This document shows, one piece after another, positions 15,011 through 20,447 of a stretch of 20,447 nucleotides of DNA (the stretch's first letter is position 1; each line of letters opens with the position of its first letter). Source of the stretch: a virus; the IMG/VR virus record IMGVR_UViG_3300048583_000022, positions 1 to 20,447 of that record, one strand, 5' to 3'. The position numbers and the translations under genes are program-made. Under the pieces are notes generated by a model. The model made no database searches. It saw only the letters and a program-made list of their open reading frames with translations, and was not told where the DNA came from.

Positions 15011-15389
15011 GTCTATTATGTGCCCCACGGCGAGAATTTTCTGAATGCGTAACCCATTCCATATTGTCTAATGAGTATCCACTAGACGAATCAATTCTAT
15101 CTACAGATGGGGTTAGCTTACGTTCATAACCAGATTGTTCCCATTTGGTAAATAAAGAATAAAAGGTGGGGTCATTCATTGCCCAGCAATAAAACTCTTC
15201 TCTTGCTAGTAAATTCAAACCATTATATAAATGGGCTTTAGTCCGCTGAACACCTTCAATACGGGATTGCATGTTTCTATACAAACGCATAAGAAATCCT
15301 CGATGAGTTTTCTCATACTTTTTTGTATAAGCATTATTGTTATTTTTTCGCCTTTGCCTCTGATCTGCTAATCGTTCTTCTTTAGTCAT
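14988..15389 (-). CDS. HNH-type homing endonuclease, DRIDxSxGY subclass
   Basis: The 133-residue product has a basic Asn/Lys-rich N-terminus (RQRRKNNNNAYTKKYEKTHR), a helical middle, and a nuclease core at about 93-122: PSVDRIDSSSGYSLDNMEWV then THSENSRRG. The DRIDxSxGYxxxN plus TxxxNxxRG pattern is typical of a free-standing phage HNH subclass. Its start follows AGGAG closely and overlaps the upstream small gene by eight bases; its C-terminal codons overlap the phosphoesterase start by 23 bases. It shares the DRIDSS-GY motif with the partial gene at the right end of the window. It is likely a mobile gene. Confidence 0.75.
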   Translation of the reverse strand: MTKEERLADQRQRRKNNNNAYTKKYEKTHRGFLMRLYRNMQSRIEGVQRTKAHLYNGLNLLAREEFYCWAMNDPTFYSLFTKWEQSGYERKLTPSVDRIDSSSGYSLDNMEWVTHSENSRRGAHNRHASLYNS

Positions 15390-15570
15390 TAAGCTCCTGC
15401 TTTTCCTCTGCCTCCTCTACTTGCTTCATAAGCTGCTGTGTGCTAATGCCGGCAGCAACAAGGAAGTTTAGAGCAAACTGTAGAAGCACTTGGACTTCAT
15501 TGGCAGAAAGTGTTTGGTGGTATTGAATACTTCCATCGCCATTAAATACTGGTACATCGATAATTTTCAT
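15382..15570 (-). CDS. Small conserved phage protein (62 aa)
   Basis: The product starts MKIIDVPVFNGDGSIQYHQT, a beta-type N-terminus, followed by a hydrophobic helix VQVLLQFALNFLVAAG and a charged tail (QQLMKQVEEAEEKQELND). Proteins with this MKIIDVPVFN...GSI...QTLS start are common in marine and freshwater podovirus genomes; no function is known to me. The helix could be membrane-associated or part of an oligomer. The stop of the upstream HNH gene overlaps its ATG by four bases. It is bracketed by two endonuclease genes. Confidence 0.7.
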   Translation of the reverse strand: MKIIDVPVFNGDGSIQYHQTLSANEVQVLLQFALNFLVAAGISTQQLMKQVEEAEEKQELND

Positions 15571-15986
15571 TTCTTATTTTCTTCTTTTGTTGTCGCTTTT
15601 TCAGCTCGACTTTTCTTTTTATGACATGGCTTGCACAGGGTTTGGAAGTTGTCTCGCTCTGTAAACAACCGCTCAATGAACGTATTCCAATCTACGAATC
15701 CAACCTTAGGATCAACCACAGGGATAATGTGGTCTACTTCCACGTCTTTGTTCGTGAACTCCTGCTGGCATTTGGCACACTTATAGAACTGTGCCAAACG
15801 CCCAGAGGCTGGATTAATACGCTTCTCTGTTTTGGACTCGTTAAGACATTCAAACTTGGGCGGCCATTTCCTACTGCCATACCGTAAGGTTGTTGTGATG
15901 AATCCACGAATACGTCCTTCAGTCCACTGCAAGGATAGTTTTCCAATTGTCCTGGGGCTTACGCCAGATATAAATACATTGTGCAT
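15567..15986 (-). CDS. HNH endonuclease with zinc-binding Cys pairs
   Basis: The 139-residue frame opens at ATG 15986; a TTG at 15932, just before QWTEGRIRGF, may be the true start because the longer form shares 68 bases with the exonuclease gene. The HNH core has Cys70/Cys73 (YKCAKCQQEF), VDHIIPV with Asp85-His86, Asn113 in DNFQTLC, and Cys118/Cys121-His122 (LCKPCHKKKS), all needed for metal binding and catalysis. The N-terminal WTEGRIRGFITTTLRYGSRKW is basic and probably binds DNA. It could be a homing enzyme or a resident phage nuclease (for example in recombination or packaging); the conserved context after the exonuclease leaves this open. Confidence 0.8.
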   Translation of the reverse strand: MHNVFISGVSPRTIGKLSLQWTEGRIRGFITTTLRYGSRKWPPKFECLNESKTEKRINPASGRLAQFYKCAKCQQEFTNKDVEVDHIIPVVDPKVGFVDWNTFIERLFTERDNFQTLCKPCHKKKSRAEKATTKEENKK

Positions 15987-16617
15987 TCATGTCTAGTTCT
16001 TCTTCCGACGCATATAAATCTCGAATCGTGCTAAGCCATTCAGATCGTGGTGTGTTGTCCAAAAGGAGGTCGGCTTTCTTTGGACCGTACCCACTAACGC
16101 CCTTGATGTTGTCAGTGGGATCGCCAGTAATAAGCTGATAGTAAAAGAAACGATTGCCTTCTTCAGGCGTAACATAATATTTGTTTTCAGGTTTAATTAC
16201 CTTTCCAAGTCTTCGTAATTCCCATGTATAGTGCCAGCCAGCAATTTGATTCATGTCCTTATCTAAGTGACATAAAATTGCTTGGTCTTTAAGCTCAGTG
16301 AGTCGAATGCCCAGCATGTCATCGGCTTCACAGCCCTGTGACACATTGGCATCCCACACACGTTTAAAGTGGTCTTTAACAGCTTGTTCATGCTTAGGGC
16401 GGTAGGCCCCCAGCCTGTTGGCTTTATACTCGGGATATACTTTGTTTCTAAAGTTGTCTTTGCCAGTTAGCCATAGCTCTGCTTGGTCTGCTCCTGTAGC
16501 ACGAAGAATGTTGAACACCATTTCTTGCGCTCGGGCAATGGCATGTTCTTCTTCAGCATCTTCAGCAGACGCAGCACAAGCAAACGCCACGTTGTCACTG
16601 TCGATGAGTGCTAGCAC
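15919..16617 (-). CDS. 5'-3' exonuclease / flap endonuclease (PIN-FEN family)
   Basis: The 232-residue enzyme would remove RNA primers and degrade DNA from 5' ends, roles filled by T7 gp6 and T5 exonuclease. In order are seen DSDN at 6-9, YKANR at 64-68 (the phage PYKxNR motif), EADD at 97-100, Asp119 and Asp121 (LDKDMNQI), GDPTDN at 165-170 and the helix-hairpin-helix GVSGYGPKKA at 173-182. These are the metal ligands and DNA-binding elements of the family. The start is GTG at 16617, overlapping the deaminase stop by seven bases; no ATG lies near. It stands near the polymerase as in related phages. Confidence 0.9.
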   Translation of the reverse strand: MLALIDSDNVAFACAASAEDAEEEHAIARAQEMVFNILRATGADQAELWLTGKDNFRNKVYPEYKANRLGAYRPKHEQAVKDHFKRVWDANVSQGCEADDMLGIRLTELKDQAILCHLDKDMNQIAGWHYTWELRRLGKVIKPENKYYVTPEEGNRFFYYQLITGDPTDNIKGVSGYGPKKADLLLDNTPRSEWLSTIRDLYASEEELDMNAQCIYIWRKPQDNWKTILAVD

Positions 16618-16958
16618 TTAATGCTTTCGGTTGTGTCTTCATTAGTTGTATAGTAAATTCTATTAATGCCCACACTCCTTATAAGCTCCATGCAATTGTA
16701 GCAAGGCTTAGCGAGTGCCACCCTGCCGCCAGGAGTAAGACGGCTAACATAAATATCAGCACCCACCAAATCATGCTGCCTGCCAGCTTTAAGTATCTGT
16801 AGAATAGCGGCTGCTTCGGCATGTAAGGTGGGGGTTTTAAGCAGTCCGCTTGGTCTACGTTGGTTGAATCCGGTAGATAGGATTCTAGACCCTTTAACAA
16901 TAACGGCACCAATACGATGCTGCTCAAAACTCGATTTCAAGGCCGTTTTTAAGGCCAT
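16611..16958 (-). CDS. dCMP/cytidine deaminase family protein
   Basis: From ATG 16958 the protein has 115 residues and begins MALKTALKSSFEQHRIGAVI, the standard start for this zinc enzyme; a GTG at 17015 would add 19 non-conserved residues. The zinc site is HAE (His46, Glu48 as proton shuttle) and PCYNC (Cys86, Cys89). A dCMP deaminase supplies dUMP for thymidylate synthesis, which suits the neighbouring ribonucleotide reductase. The small size leaves the exact substrate (dCMP, cytidine or other) open. It overlaps the upstream gene by 35 bases. Confidence 0.85.
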   Translation of the reverse strand: MALKTALKSSFEQHRIGAVIVKGSRILSTGFNQRRPSGLLKTPTLHAEAAAILQILKAGRQHDLVGADIYVSRLTPGGRVALAKPCYNCMELIRSVGINRIYYTTNEDTTESIKC

Positions 16959-17244
16959 CCGGGAGGACACGATGGTTATCTTTTCTGTGGTGGGCAATGA
17001 GGGTAACTGTAACACTACGCATGTTATTGGGCTTGCGGTCAGTGCGAATAGTTACTCGCTTGTCATGCCGCCATGCCCAGAACTTTGCAGCGTCTTTAAA
17101 CCTAACATAGTCTGCGTAGTCTAGAGGATGGGTTGTAATAGAATCCCCAATGTACTCTAGATGTTGTGTGAATCCATATTTAGGTTTGGGAAAGAATCCC
17201 TCTTCAGTCCACCGCTTCCACTTTTTCGTCGAATTTGTTTCCAT
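16924..17244 (-). CDS. Hypothetical protein (106 aa)
   Basis: The start is taken at ATG 17244 (METNSTKKWKRWTEEGFFPK); a TTG two codons earlier is possible. The protein is rich in Trp, Lys and Arg, with ADYVRFKDAAKFWAWRHDKR mid-protein and a beta strand RSVTVTLIAHHRK before the end, NGLEIEF. This looks like a small basic, possibly nucleic acid-binding protein, but no family was recognised. It overlaps the ssDNA-binding-like gene by 41 bases and the deaminase by 35, and so is embedded in the replication block. Confidence 0.6.
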   Translation of the reverse strand: METNSTKKWKRWTEEGFFPKPKYGFTQHLEYIGDSITTHPLDYADYVRFKDAAKFWAWRHDKRVTIRTDRKPNNMRSVTVTLIAHHRKDNHRVLPDGLKNGLEIEF

Positions 17245-17710
17245 ATACAAAGTCTACAAACTTTTGTGCGGTTTCTAGCACTTGATCGGTTTCAACAAAA
17301 GCTTGTCCTTCTCGGTCATTTACCATATTCCAATATGTGAGCGCATTTGTAATCGAACTCTGACGAATAATATATAGCTGCTTAACCTTACGCTCCTCAG
17401 CAGTCTCATAAGTACTGGTCACAGTTTTAACACTGTTCGCGGGGGTCGCTCCCTTCGGCGCTGCCTCTTCAGCCACTAGCGATAGCTGTGTCCAGTTGTA
17501 ATAGGGAGCACCATCGTTCTCTACTTCTACAACTGTTGGATGCTTGATTTTGCTAACCGCTGCAAACACCGCAGGATTGCTGAAAGACATGATTTTCTTT
17601 TCTTTGTTTTCACCACGCTCTGTGGTGTAGGTAACTACTGCTTGGCTATATGGCTTCTTGCCGGTGTTAACAGTGTTAATGATAACTTCTTGAACGGTAA
17701 CTTTGGTCAA
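17204..17710 (-). CDS. Probable OB-fold single-stranded DNA-binding protein
   Basis: The 168-residue product is read from TTG at 17710 behind AAAGGAG with six-base spacing; the ribosome binding site lies in the last codons of the polymerase gene, so the two are coupled. Residues 3-85 form alternating strands (TVQEVIINTVNTG, YSQAVVTYTTERGENKEKKI, PTVVEVENDGAPYYNWTQLS), the layout of an OB fold with an aromatic YYNWT strand. A linker rich in Ala/Pro/Thr follows, then a helical region (ETAEERKVKQLYIIRQSSIT) seen in putative phage SSB proteins. The position between polymerase and exonuclease supports ssDNA binding. The assignment is by pattern, not by strong motif. Confidence 0.55.
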   Translation of the reverse strand: MTKVTVQEVIINTVNTGKKPYSQAVVTYTTERGENKEKKIMSFSNPAVFAAVSKIKHPTVVEVENDGAPYYNWTQLSLVAEEAAPKGATPANSVKTVTSTYETAEERKVKQLYIIRQSSITNALTYWNMVNDREGQAFVETDQVLETAQKFVDFVYGNKFDEKVEAVD

Positions 17711-18248
17711 TTAAATCTCCTTTAGTTGGCCCTTGCTTGGGCCGACAGATACTTCACACAACATAGGTAGTTTAAATTTGTACCTATAAATATTATAACA
17801 CAGTTCTGGTACTTTTGCAACACTCTCTCGCAAGAGTTGAGAGGTTGCTTCTACGTTAGCCGTGGGCACGTCATACACAAGGCTGTCATGCACCGTAGCA
17901 ATGAATTCTCCCTCCATACCCGATGCTTTAAACCTGTTAAATGCTTCAATGCGAGCAAGCTTAACGAGATCAGCGCCGAAACCTTGGATGGGGTAGTTCT
18001 TGATTTGGGTTATCGGCCACTTGGGGTGCCCCCTAAACGTCTTGGACTCCCACTTGTAGAACCTACCGCTGGGAATCTCCAGCATGCCGGTTTCTTTAAC
18101 TTGTTTGATGTCCCTCTCATGTCCTTTAGCAATCCCTGTGTACTTGCCATAAAACGTGTCAATGACCTTCTGCCATTGCCGCTCGGAGTACCCTACGTGA
18201 CTAAAGTCCGGGTCTTGAGCATAGCCATAGGCAGAGGAGCCATAAATT
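17711..18248 (-). CDS. Family A DNA polymerase, exon 2 (fingers and palm end)
   Basis: After the intron the polymerase frame resumes with IYGSSAYGYAQDPDF, the second half of motif B, and continues SERQWQKVIDTFYGKY, LEIPSGRFYKWE, KNYPIQGFGADLVKLARI and motif C as TVHDSLVYDVP, ending GQLKEI. Motif C normally reads HDE; here the acidic third residue is Ser. Joined to 18944-19113 at the predicted splice site the frame is continuous (708 bases, 235 residues plus stop), which supports the junction. The enzyme copies phage DNA. In unspliced RNA this region could only be read from internal starts such as ATG 18085, which lacks motif B. Confidence 0.9.
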
Positions 18249-18943
18249 CCTTGTTGTTAGCTGTATATTCCTATACAGAGCAGACTATATCATCATCCCG
18301 TGGGGATGGAGTGCGCTTCGAGTTGTTGTCAACCCTACTCTCTTTCGAGATAGTCGTTACACTTTCAAAAGCTTTCCAACATTTGTGTTCAATTTGATGA
18401 CACTGCTTACATAACAATACTAGATTCTCAATAGTATTGTTTGTTTGATTGTGGTCTTTGTGATGTCCCACCCACTCGTAATGAGTGGCGTGTTTTATGT
18501 TTTTACCACAATGTTCACATAAGCCTATAGTAAGTTTACGTTCTTTCGCCCATCTACGAAAGACAGATCGGCCGTTAACGTAATTACTTGCTTCAGCCCC
18601 TAATTTACTTCCAGAACCAGTTCCTTTAAACTTCCCGGTTTTAATAAACCACTTTTTAACAGACTGTTTTGCTACAAGTTTTGTAAAAATAGGTTTACAT
18701 ACAGGGCAATATTTAGAACATGATCCAGTGGGCTGGTACTGAGTACCACATTGAACACATTGTTTTTCTTTAAGTTCACGCATAAACACCTCCTATTAAT
18801 GGTACATCTATGATACCAGATTTTATTGAGGATGTCAAGTTGAACTTAAAACTCTTGCTTAGCTCGGGATTGTCCGTTCTGGAGTTCCCCCGAATTCACA
18901 CTCTTCACATCATTAAATTGCTTTAATGAGGGCCTATTTATTA
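18249..18943 (-). ncRNA. Group I intron in the DNA polymerase gene
   Basis: The 695-base insert interrupts motif B between IFNFK-L and IYGSS. Group I core elements are visible on the - strand: Q-like GACAATCCCGAGCTAAGC (18857-18874) whose CCCGA can pair with upstream TCGGG; R-like AACGACTATC (GACTAT, 18350-18355) pairing exactly with ATAGTC of GATGATATAGTC (18283-18288) as P7; and a 7-base-pair P9-type hairpin with a GGAA loop (18261-18278). The exon ends in T, able to form the P1 U-G pair (GCT with GGC at 18932-18934), and the intron ends in G. Splicing gives AAG CTA ATT TAT GGC (K L I Y G), restoring the polymerase. The boundary could shift by one base. Confidence 0.88.
18271..18783 (-). 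CDS. Intron-encoded HNH homing endonuclease
   Basis: The start is ATG 18783 behind AGGAGG at five-base spacing (a GTG two codons earlier is possible), giving 170 residues. An N-terminal zinc-ribbon-like part (CVQCGTQY, then CSKYCPVCK) precedes a basic linker and the HNH core: GLCEHCGKNIKH, GHHKDHNQTNNTIENLVLL, CKQCHQIEHK. It should nick or cut intronless polymerase alleles and so spread the intron. The reading frame continues through both strands of intron helix P7 and stops (TAG 18271-18273) in the loop of the P9-type hairpin, so its last 35 or so codons also serve as ribozyme core. Confidence 0.88.
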   Translation of the reverse strand: MRELKEKQCVQCGTQYQPTGSCSKYCPVCKPIFTKLVAKQSVKKWFIKTGKFKGTGSGSKLGAEASNYVNGRSVFRRWAKERKLTIGLCEHCGKNIKHATHYEWVGHHKDHNQTNNTIENLVLLCKQCHQIEHKCWKAFESVTTISKESRVDNNSKRTPSPRDDDIVCSV

Positions 18944-19113
18944 AGCTTAAAGTTAAAAATCTTAGCGATGAGTCTACTGGGTAGGTTGAATGCAGTTTGG
19001 TTATTCTGGTGAATGTCTTCTTTATTCAGCAGTTCCTTCTGCAAAACCTTGTCGTCATACCAGTCTGCTGCTACATAAATCTCAAGGCTTTTTACGTCAC
19101 AGTTGACAATCAT
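18944..19113 (-). CDS. Family A DNA polymerase, exon 1 end (motif A to motif B)
   Basis: From ATG 19113 this frame reads MIVNCDVKSLEIYVAADWYD, which is polymerase motif A (DVKSLE in place of the usual DYSQIE, with the metal-binding Asp kept), then NKEDIHQNNQTAFNLPSRLI and AKIFNFK up to the intron. It lies one frame away from the upstream exonuclease-containing part, which stops at 19097 after LLISRYDCQL. Either a small indel has split the gene, or the polymerase is naturally made as two chains with this ATG starting the catalytic one. Its coding capacity after splicing is 235 residues (with 17711-18248). No well-spaced ribosome binding site precedes the ATG. Confidence 0.8.
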
Positions 19114-20290
19114 ACCTACTTATCAACAAATTATCTACATTCTCGTCTGTGTTTTGCAGGTTGGGCTTACTGCTACTTAGCCTGCCAGTGACTACTGTGT
19201 TTTGGTTAAACTGCCCGTGGATAAACCCATTCCATTGTTGCTCCTCGTTAATTTTAATAAACGATTCAATCATTTCACATGCTTTAGCTTTTACGGACAA
19301 CGCCGTAAGCGCAGCCAGTAAAGCTTGCTGCTCTTTGGTTTTAGCTTTGAGAGACAACAGCGTCGGAGCGTCTGTTTGATAATAACGTACTTTAGCGGTT
19401 GGGTTGCCCTTAGTTTTTGCAACCTCTTTCTCCGGGTCTGGTGTAAAGTACCCAAGAAAGCACACATGCTTCTCATGCCAGGTGTTTTTCGTGTAAGCTT
19501 GGCCCAACTTTGCGCCTGATTTGTATATCGCTGGCGCAGATATCGCATAGTCATATGTTATGGTTCCACCATATAGTAGGGCACTAAGTTGGTCCCCACT
19601 GTTCCAATTAAAATCCGTGGCCTCAGAAGGAACAAACTCATTCAGAGTCTGTTTGATGGTTGCTACCTCAGTTTGCAAAGCTGAAACTGTATTAATCGCT
19701 TGTGCAACATCGAACTTCATACCAGCATACTCAGCAGCTTGCAGAGTTTTTAGGTCTTCTCCTTCCAGATACACAAGAGCTTTCTGTTTTTCATCCAACA
19801 TGTTTTGTTCAATGAGAAACAACGGGTATGTTGCGTCTACTACATCATGTGTATTGTACTCTTCGACAATCGGGACTGGAATATTTTCCGTACTAATACC
19901 TTGCTTCCAGTATTCCCGTACAAGGTCCGGTTTACGCGGCAGTCCATAGCGTTCGCACGCAGCGTCAAGGCTGTCGTATGGTAGTTGTTGTCCCGATGCA
20001 ATGAATTCAGCTAGCTGCACATCCCAGATTTTTACATGGGAGGGGATAACAATGCCAATACGCCTAGCCCAGTGGAGATCGAACTTAATAGCAAAACCGC
20101 ATATAACAGCACACCCGTCCACTGATTGTTGTAGGTGACTCCTAAAATCAGGGTCAGTATAGTACATAAAGCGGCGCTGATTGTTAAGTAAAGTAACATA
20201 ACTCACCAAAAAATTACGGGAGTCGAATGGACTCCCTTTGTTGTAAATAGATGTTTCAACGTCAAATACGAGAATATTATTTTGTGTCAC
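19097..20290 (-). CDS. Family A DNA polymerase N-terminal part: 3'-5' exonuclease and thumb
   Basis: The 397-residue frame starts at GTG 20290 (encoded TQNNILVFDVETS follows) and overlaps the upstream gene by 14 bases. It has all three proofreading motifs: DVE (Asp10, Glu12), KFDLHW (Asp71) and Y145-x3-D149 (YNTHD). A helical thumb region follows, then VVTGRLSSSKPNLQN (from about 366), the start of the polymerase domain. The normal continuation into motif A is lost: after LLISRY the frame runs into DCQL and TGA, whereas the expected MIVNCDVKSLE follows in another frame (see 18944-19113). Full-length homologues carry both domains on one chain. Proofreading should be intact in this fragment. 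Confidence 0.88.
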   Translation of the reverse strand: MTQNNILVFDVETSIYNKGSPFDSRNFLVSYVTLLNNQRRFMYYTDPDFRSHLQQSVDGCAVICGFAIKFDLHWARRIGIVIPSHVKIWDVQLAEFIASGQQLPYDSLDAACERYGLPRKPDLVREYWKQGISTENIPVPIVEEYNTHDVVDATYPLFLIEQNMLDEKQKALVYLEGEDLKTLQAAEYAGMKFDVAQAINTVSALQTEVATIKQTLNEFVPSEATDFNWNSGDQLSALLYGGTITYDYAISAPAIYKSGAKLGQAYTKNTWHEKHVCFLGYFTPDPEKEVAKTKGNPTAKVRYYQTDAPTLLSLKAKTKEQQALLAALTALSVKAKACEMIESFIKINEEQQWNGFIHGQFNQNTVVTGRLSSSKPNLQNTDENVDNLLISRYDCQL

Positions 20291-20447
20291 TATGTAACTC
20301 TAGGACACTTTTGGCAAATTGAATTAATTCTTCGTTGTTTGCATAGGATTTCATAAGATTTGCCAGTCTACTTATTACTTGGACATTTCCTTTAACGTAA
20401 CCTTGGGAAGAGTCAATCCGATCTAATGAAATTGTCGAGGGTGTATT
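20277..20447 (-). CDS. Partial HNH-type endonuclease gene (C-terminal part)
   Basis: The gene enters from the right edge and its last 56 complete codons are visible, ending at TAA 20277-20279. The translation includes LDRIDSSQGYVKGNVQVIS followed by RLANLMKSYANNEELIQFAK and a C-terminal helix ending HSDTK. LDRIDxSxGYxxGNVxVIS with a following N-x-x-K-S is a common signature of small phage HNH-like nucleases, and the first part matches the motif in 14988-15389. The N-terminus lies outside the window. It directly precedes the polymerase, overlapping its GTG start by 14 bases. Confidence 0.7.
   Translation of the reverse strand, partial: NTPSTISLDRIDSSQGYVKGNVQVISRLANLMKSYANNEELIQFAKSVLELHSDTK

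Noticed and set aside
17837-18397. A 186-codon + strand frame across polymerase exon 2 and the intron end
   Set aside because: It runs antisense to conserved polymerase and ribozyme motifs and has no protein family pattern.
18249-18943. Possible group II intron or intein in the polymerase
   Set aside because: No domain V-like hairpin or reverse transcriptase, no GUGYG start, and the reading frame is not open across the insert, which excludes an intein. Q-, R- and S-like sequences fit group I.
1-20447. tRNA genes, integrase, attachment sites or phage promoters with a clear repeated consensus
   Set aside because: None was recognised by eye. Genes are too tightly packed for obvious promoters, and no tRNA cloverleaf was noticed. 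A covariance or motif search could still find diverged examples.

Overview
This window looks like part of a tailed bacteriophage genome, most likely a lytic short-tailed (podovirus-type) phage of an aquatic proteobacterium. Tail and virion-interior genes occupy the left half on the + strand (about 14-9882). A tightly overlapping replication and nucleotide-metabolism operon occupies the right half on the - strand (about 20447-9900). The two halves converge at a terminator near 9900. No integrase, repressor, tRNA or rRNA was recognised. The phage type is inferred from gene content (family A DNA polymerase, FEN-type exonuclease, a run of internal-virion-like genes, a 1347-residue last structural protein); the host cannot be read from the sequence.

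Left half: five tail-fibre or adhesion-type genes (14-3482) are followed by three long genes (3492-9882) whose order, size and composition suit DNA-ejection proteins. The segment 1134 to about 2880 is strikingly G+C rich (one counted 60-base line, 1681-1740, has 42 G/C; line 3181-3240 has 21). It ends inside the gene at 2103-3482, so that protein is a chimera of a high-GC N-terminal domain and a low-GC C-terminal domain of eight 22-residue repeats. This looks like a horizontally acquired host-recognition cassette.

Right half, in transcription order: a partial endonuclease-like gene; a family A DNA polymerase; a probable ssDNA-binding protein; a small unknown; a dCMP/cytidine-type deaminase; a 5'-3' exonuclease; an HNH nuclease; a small conserved protein; another HNH-type nuclease; a metallophosphoesterase; a DUF3310 protein; a small unknown; a DUF1937-like protein; three small overlapping genes; an adenosylcobalamin-dependent (class II) ribonucleotide reductase; a LAGLIDADG endonuclease; a proteasome/HslV-like peptidase; and a frameshifted HNH gene at the terminator. 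Together these copy DNA and remodel host nucleotides into dNTPs.

The most unusual content is the density of homing-type endonucleases: six in about 10.5 kb. One sits in a group I intron (18249-18943) that interrupts the polymerase at motif B. The polymerase also carries a frameshift or natural split just before motif A, so it is read as two ORFs plus a spliced exon. Another HNH gene appears to have been inserted in the loop of an ancestral bidirectional terminator. Bases 1-13 hold only the last codons of whatever lies upstream.
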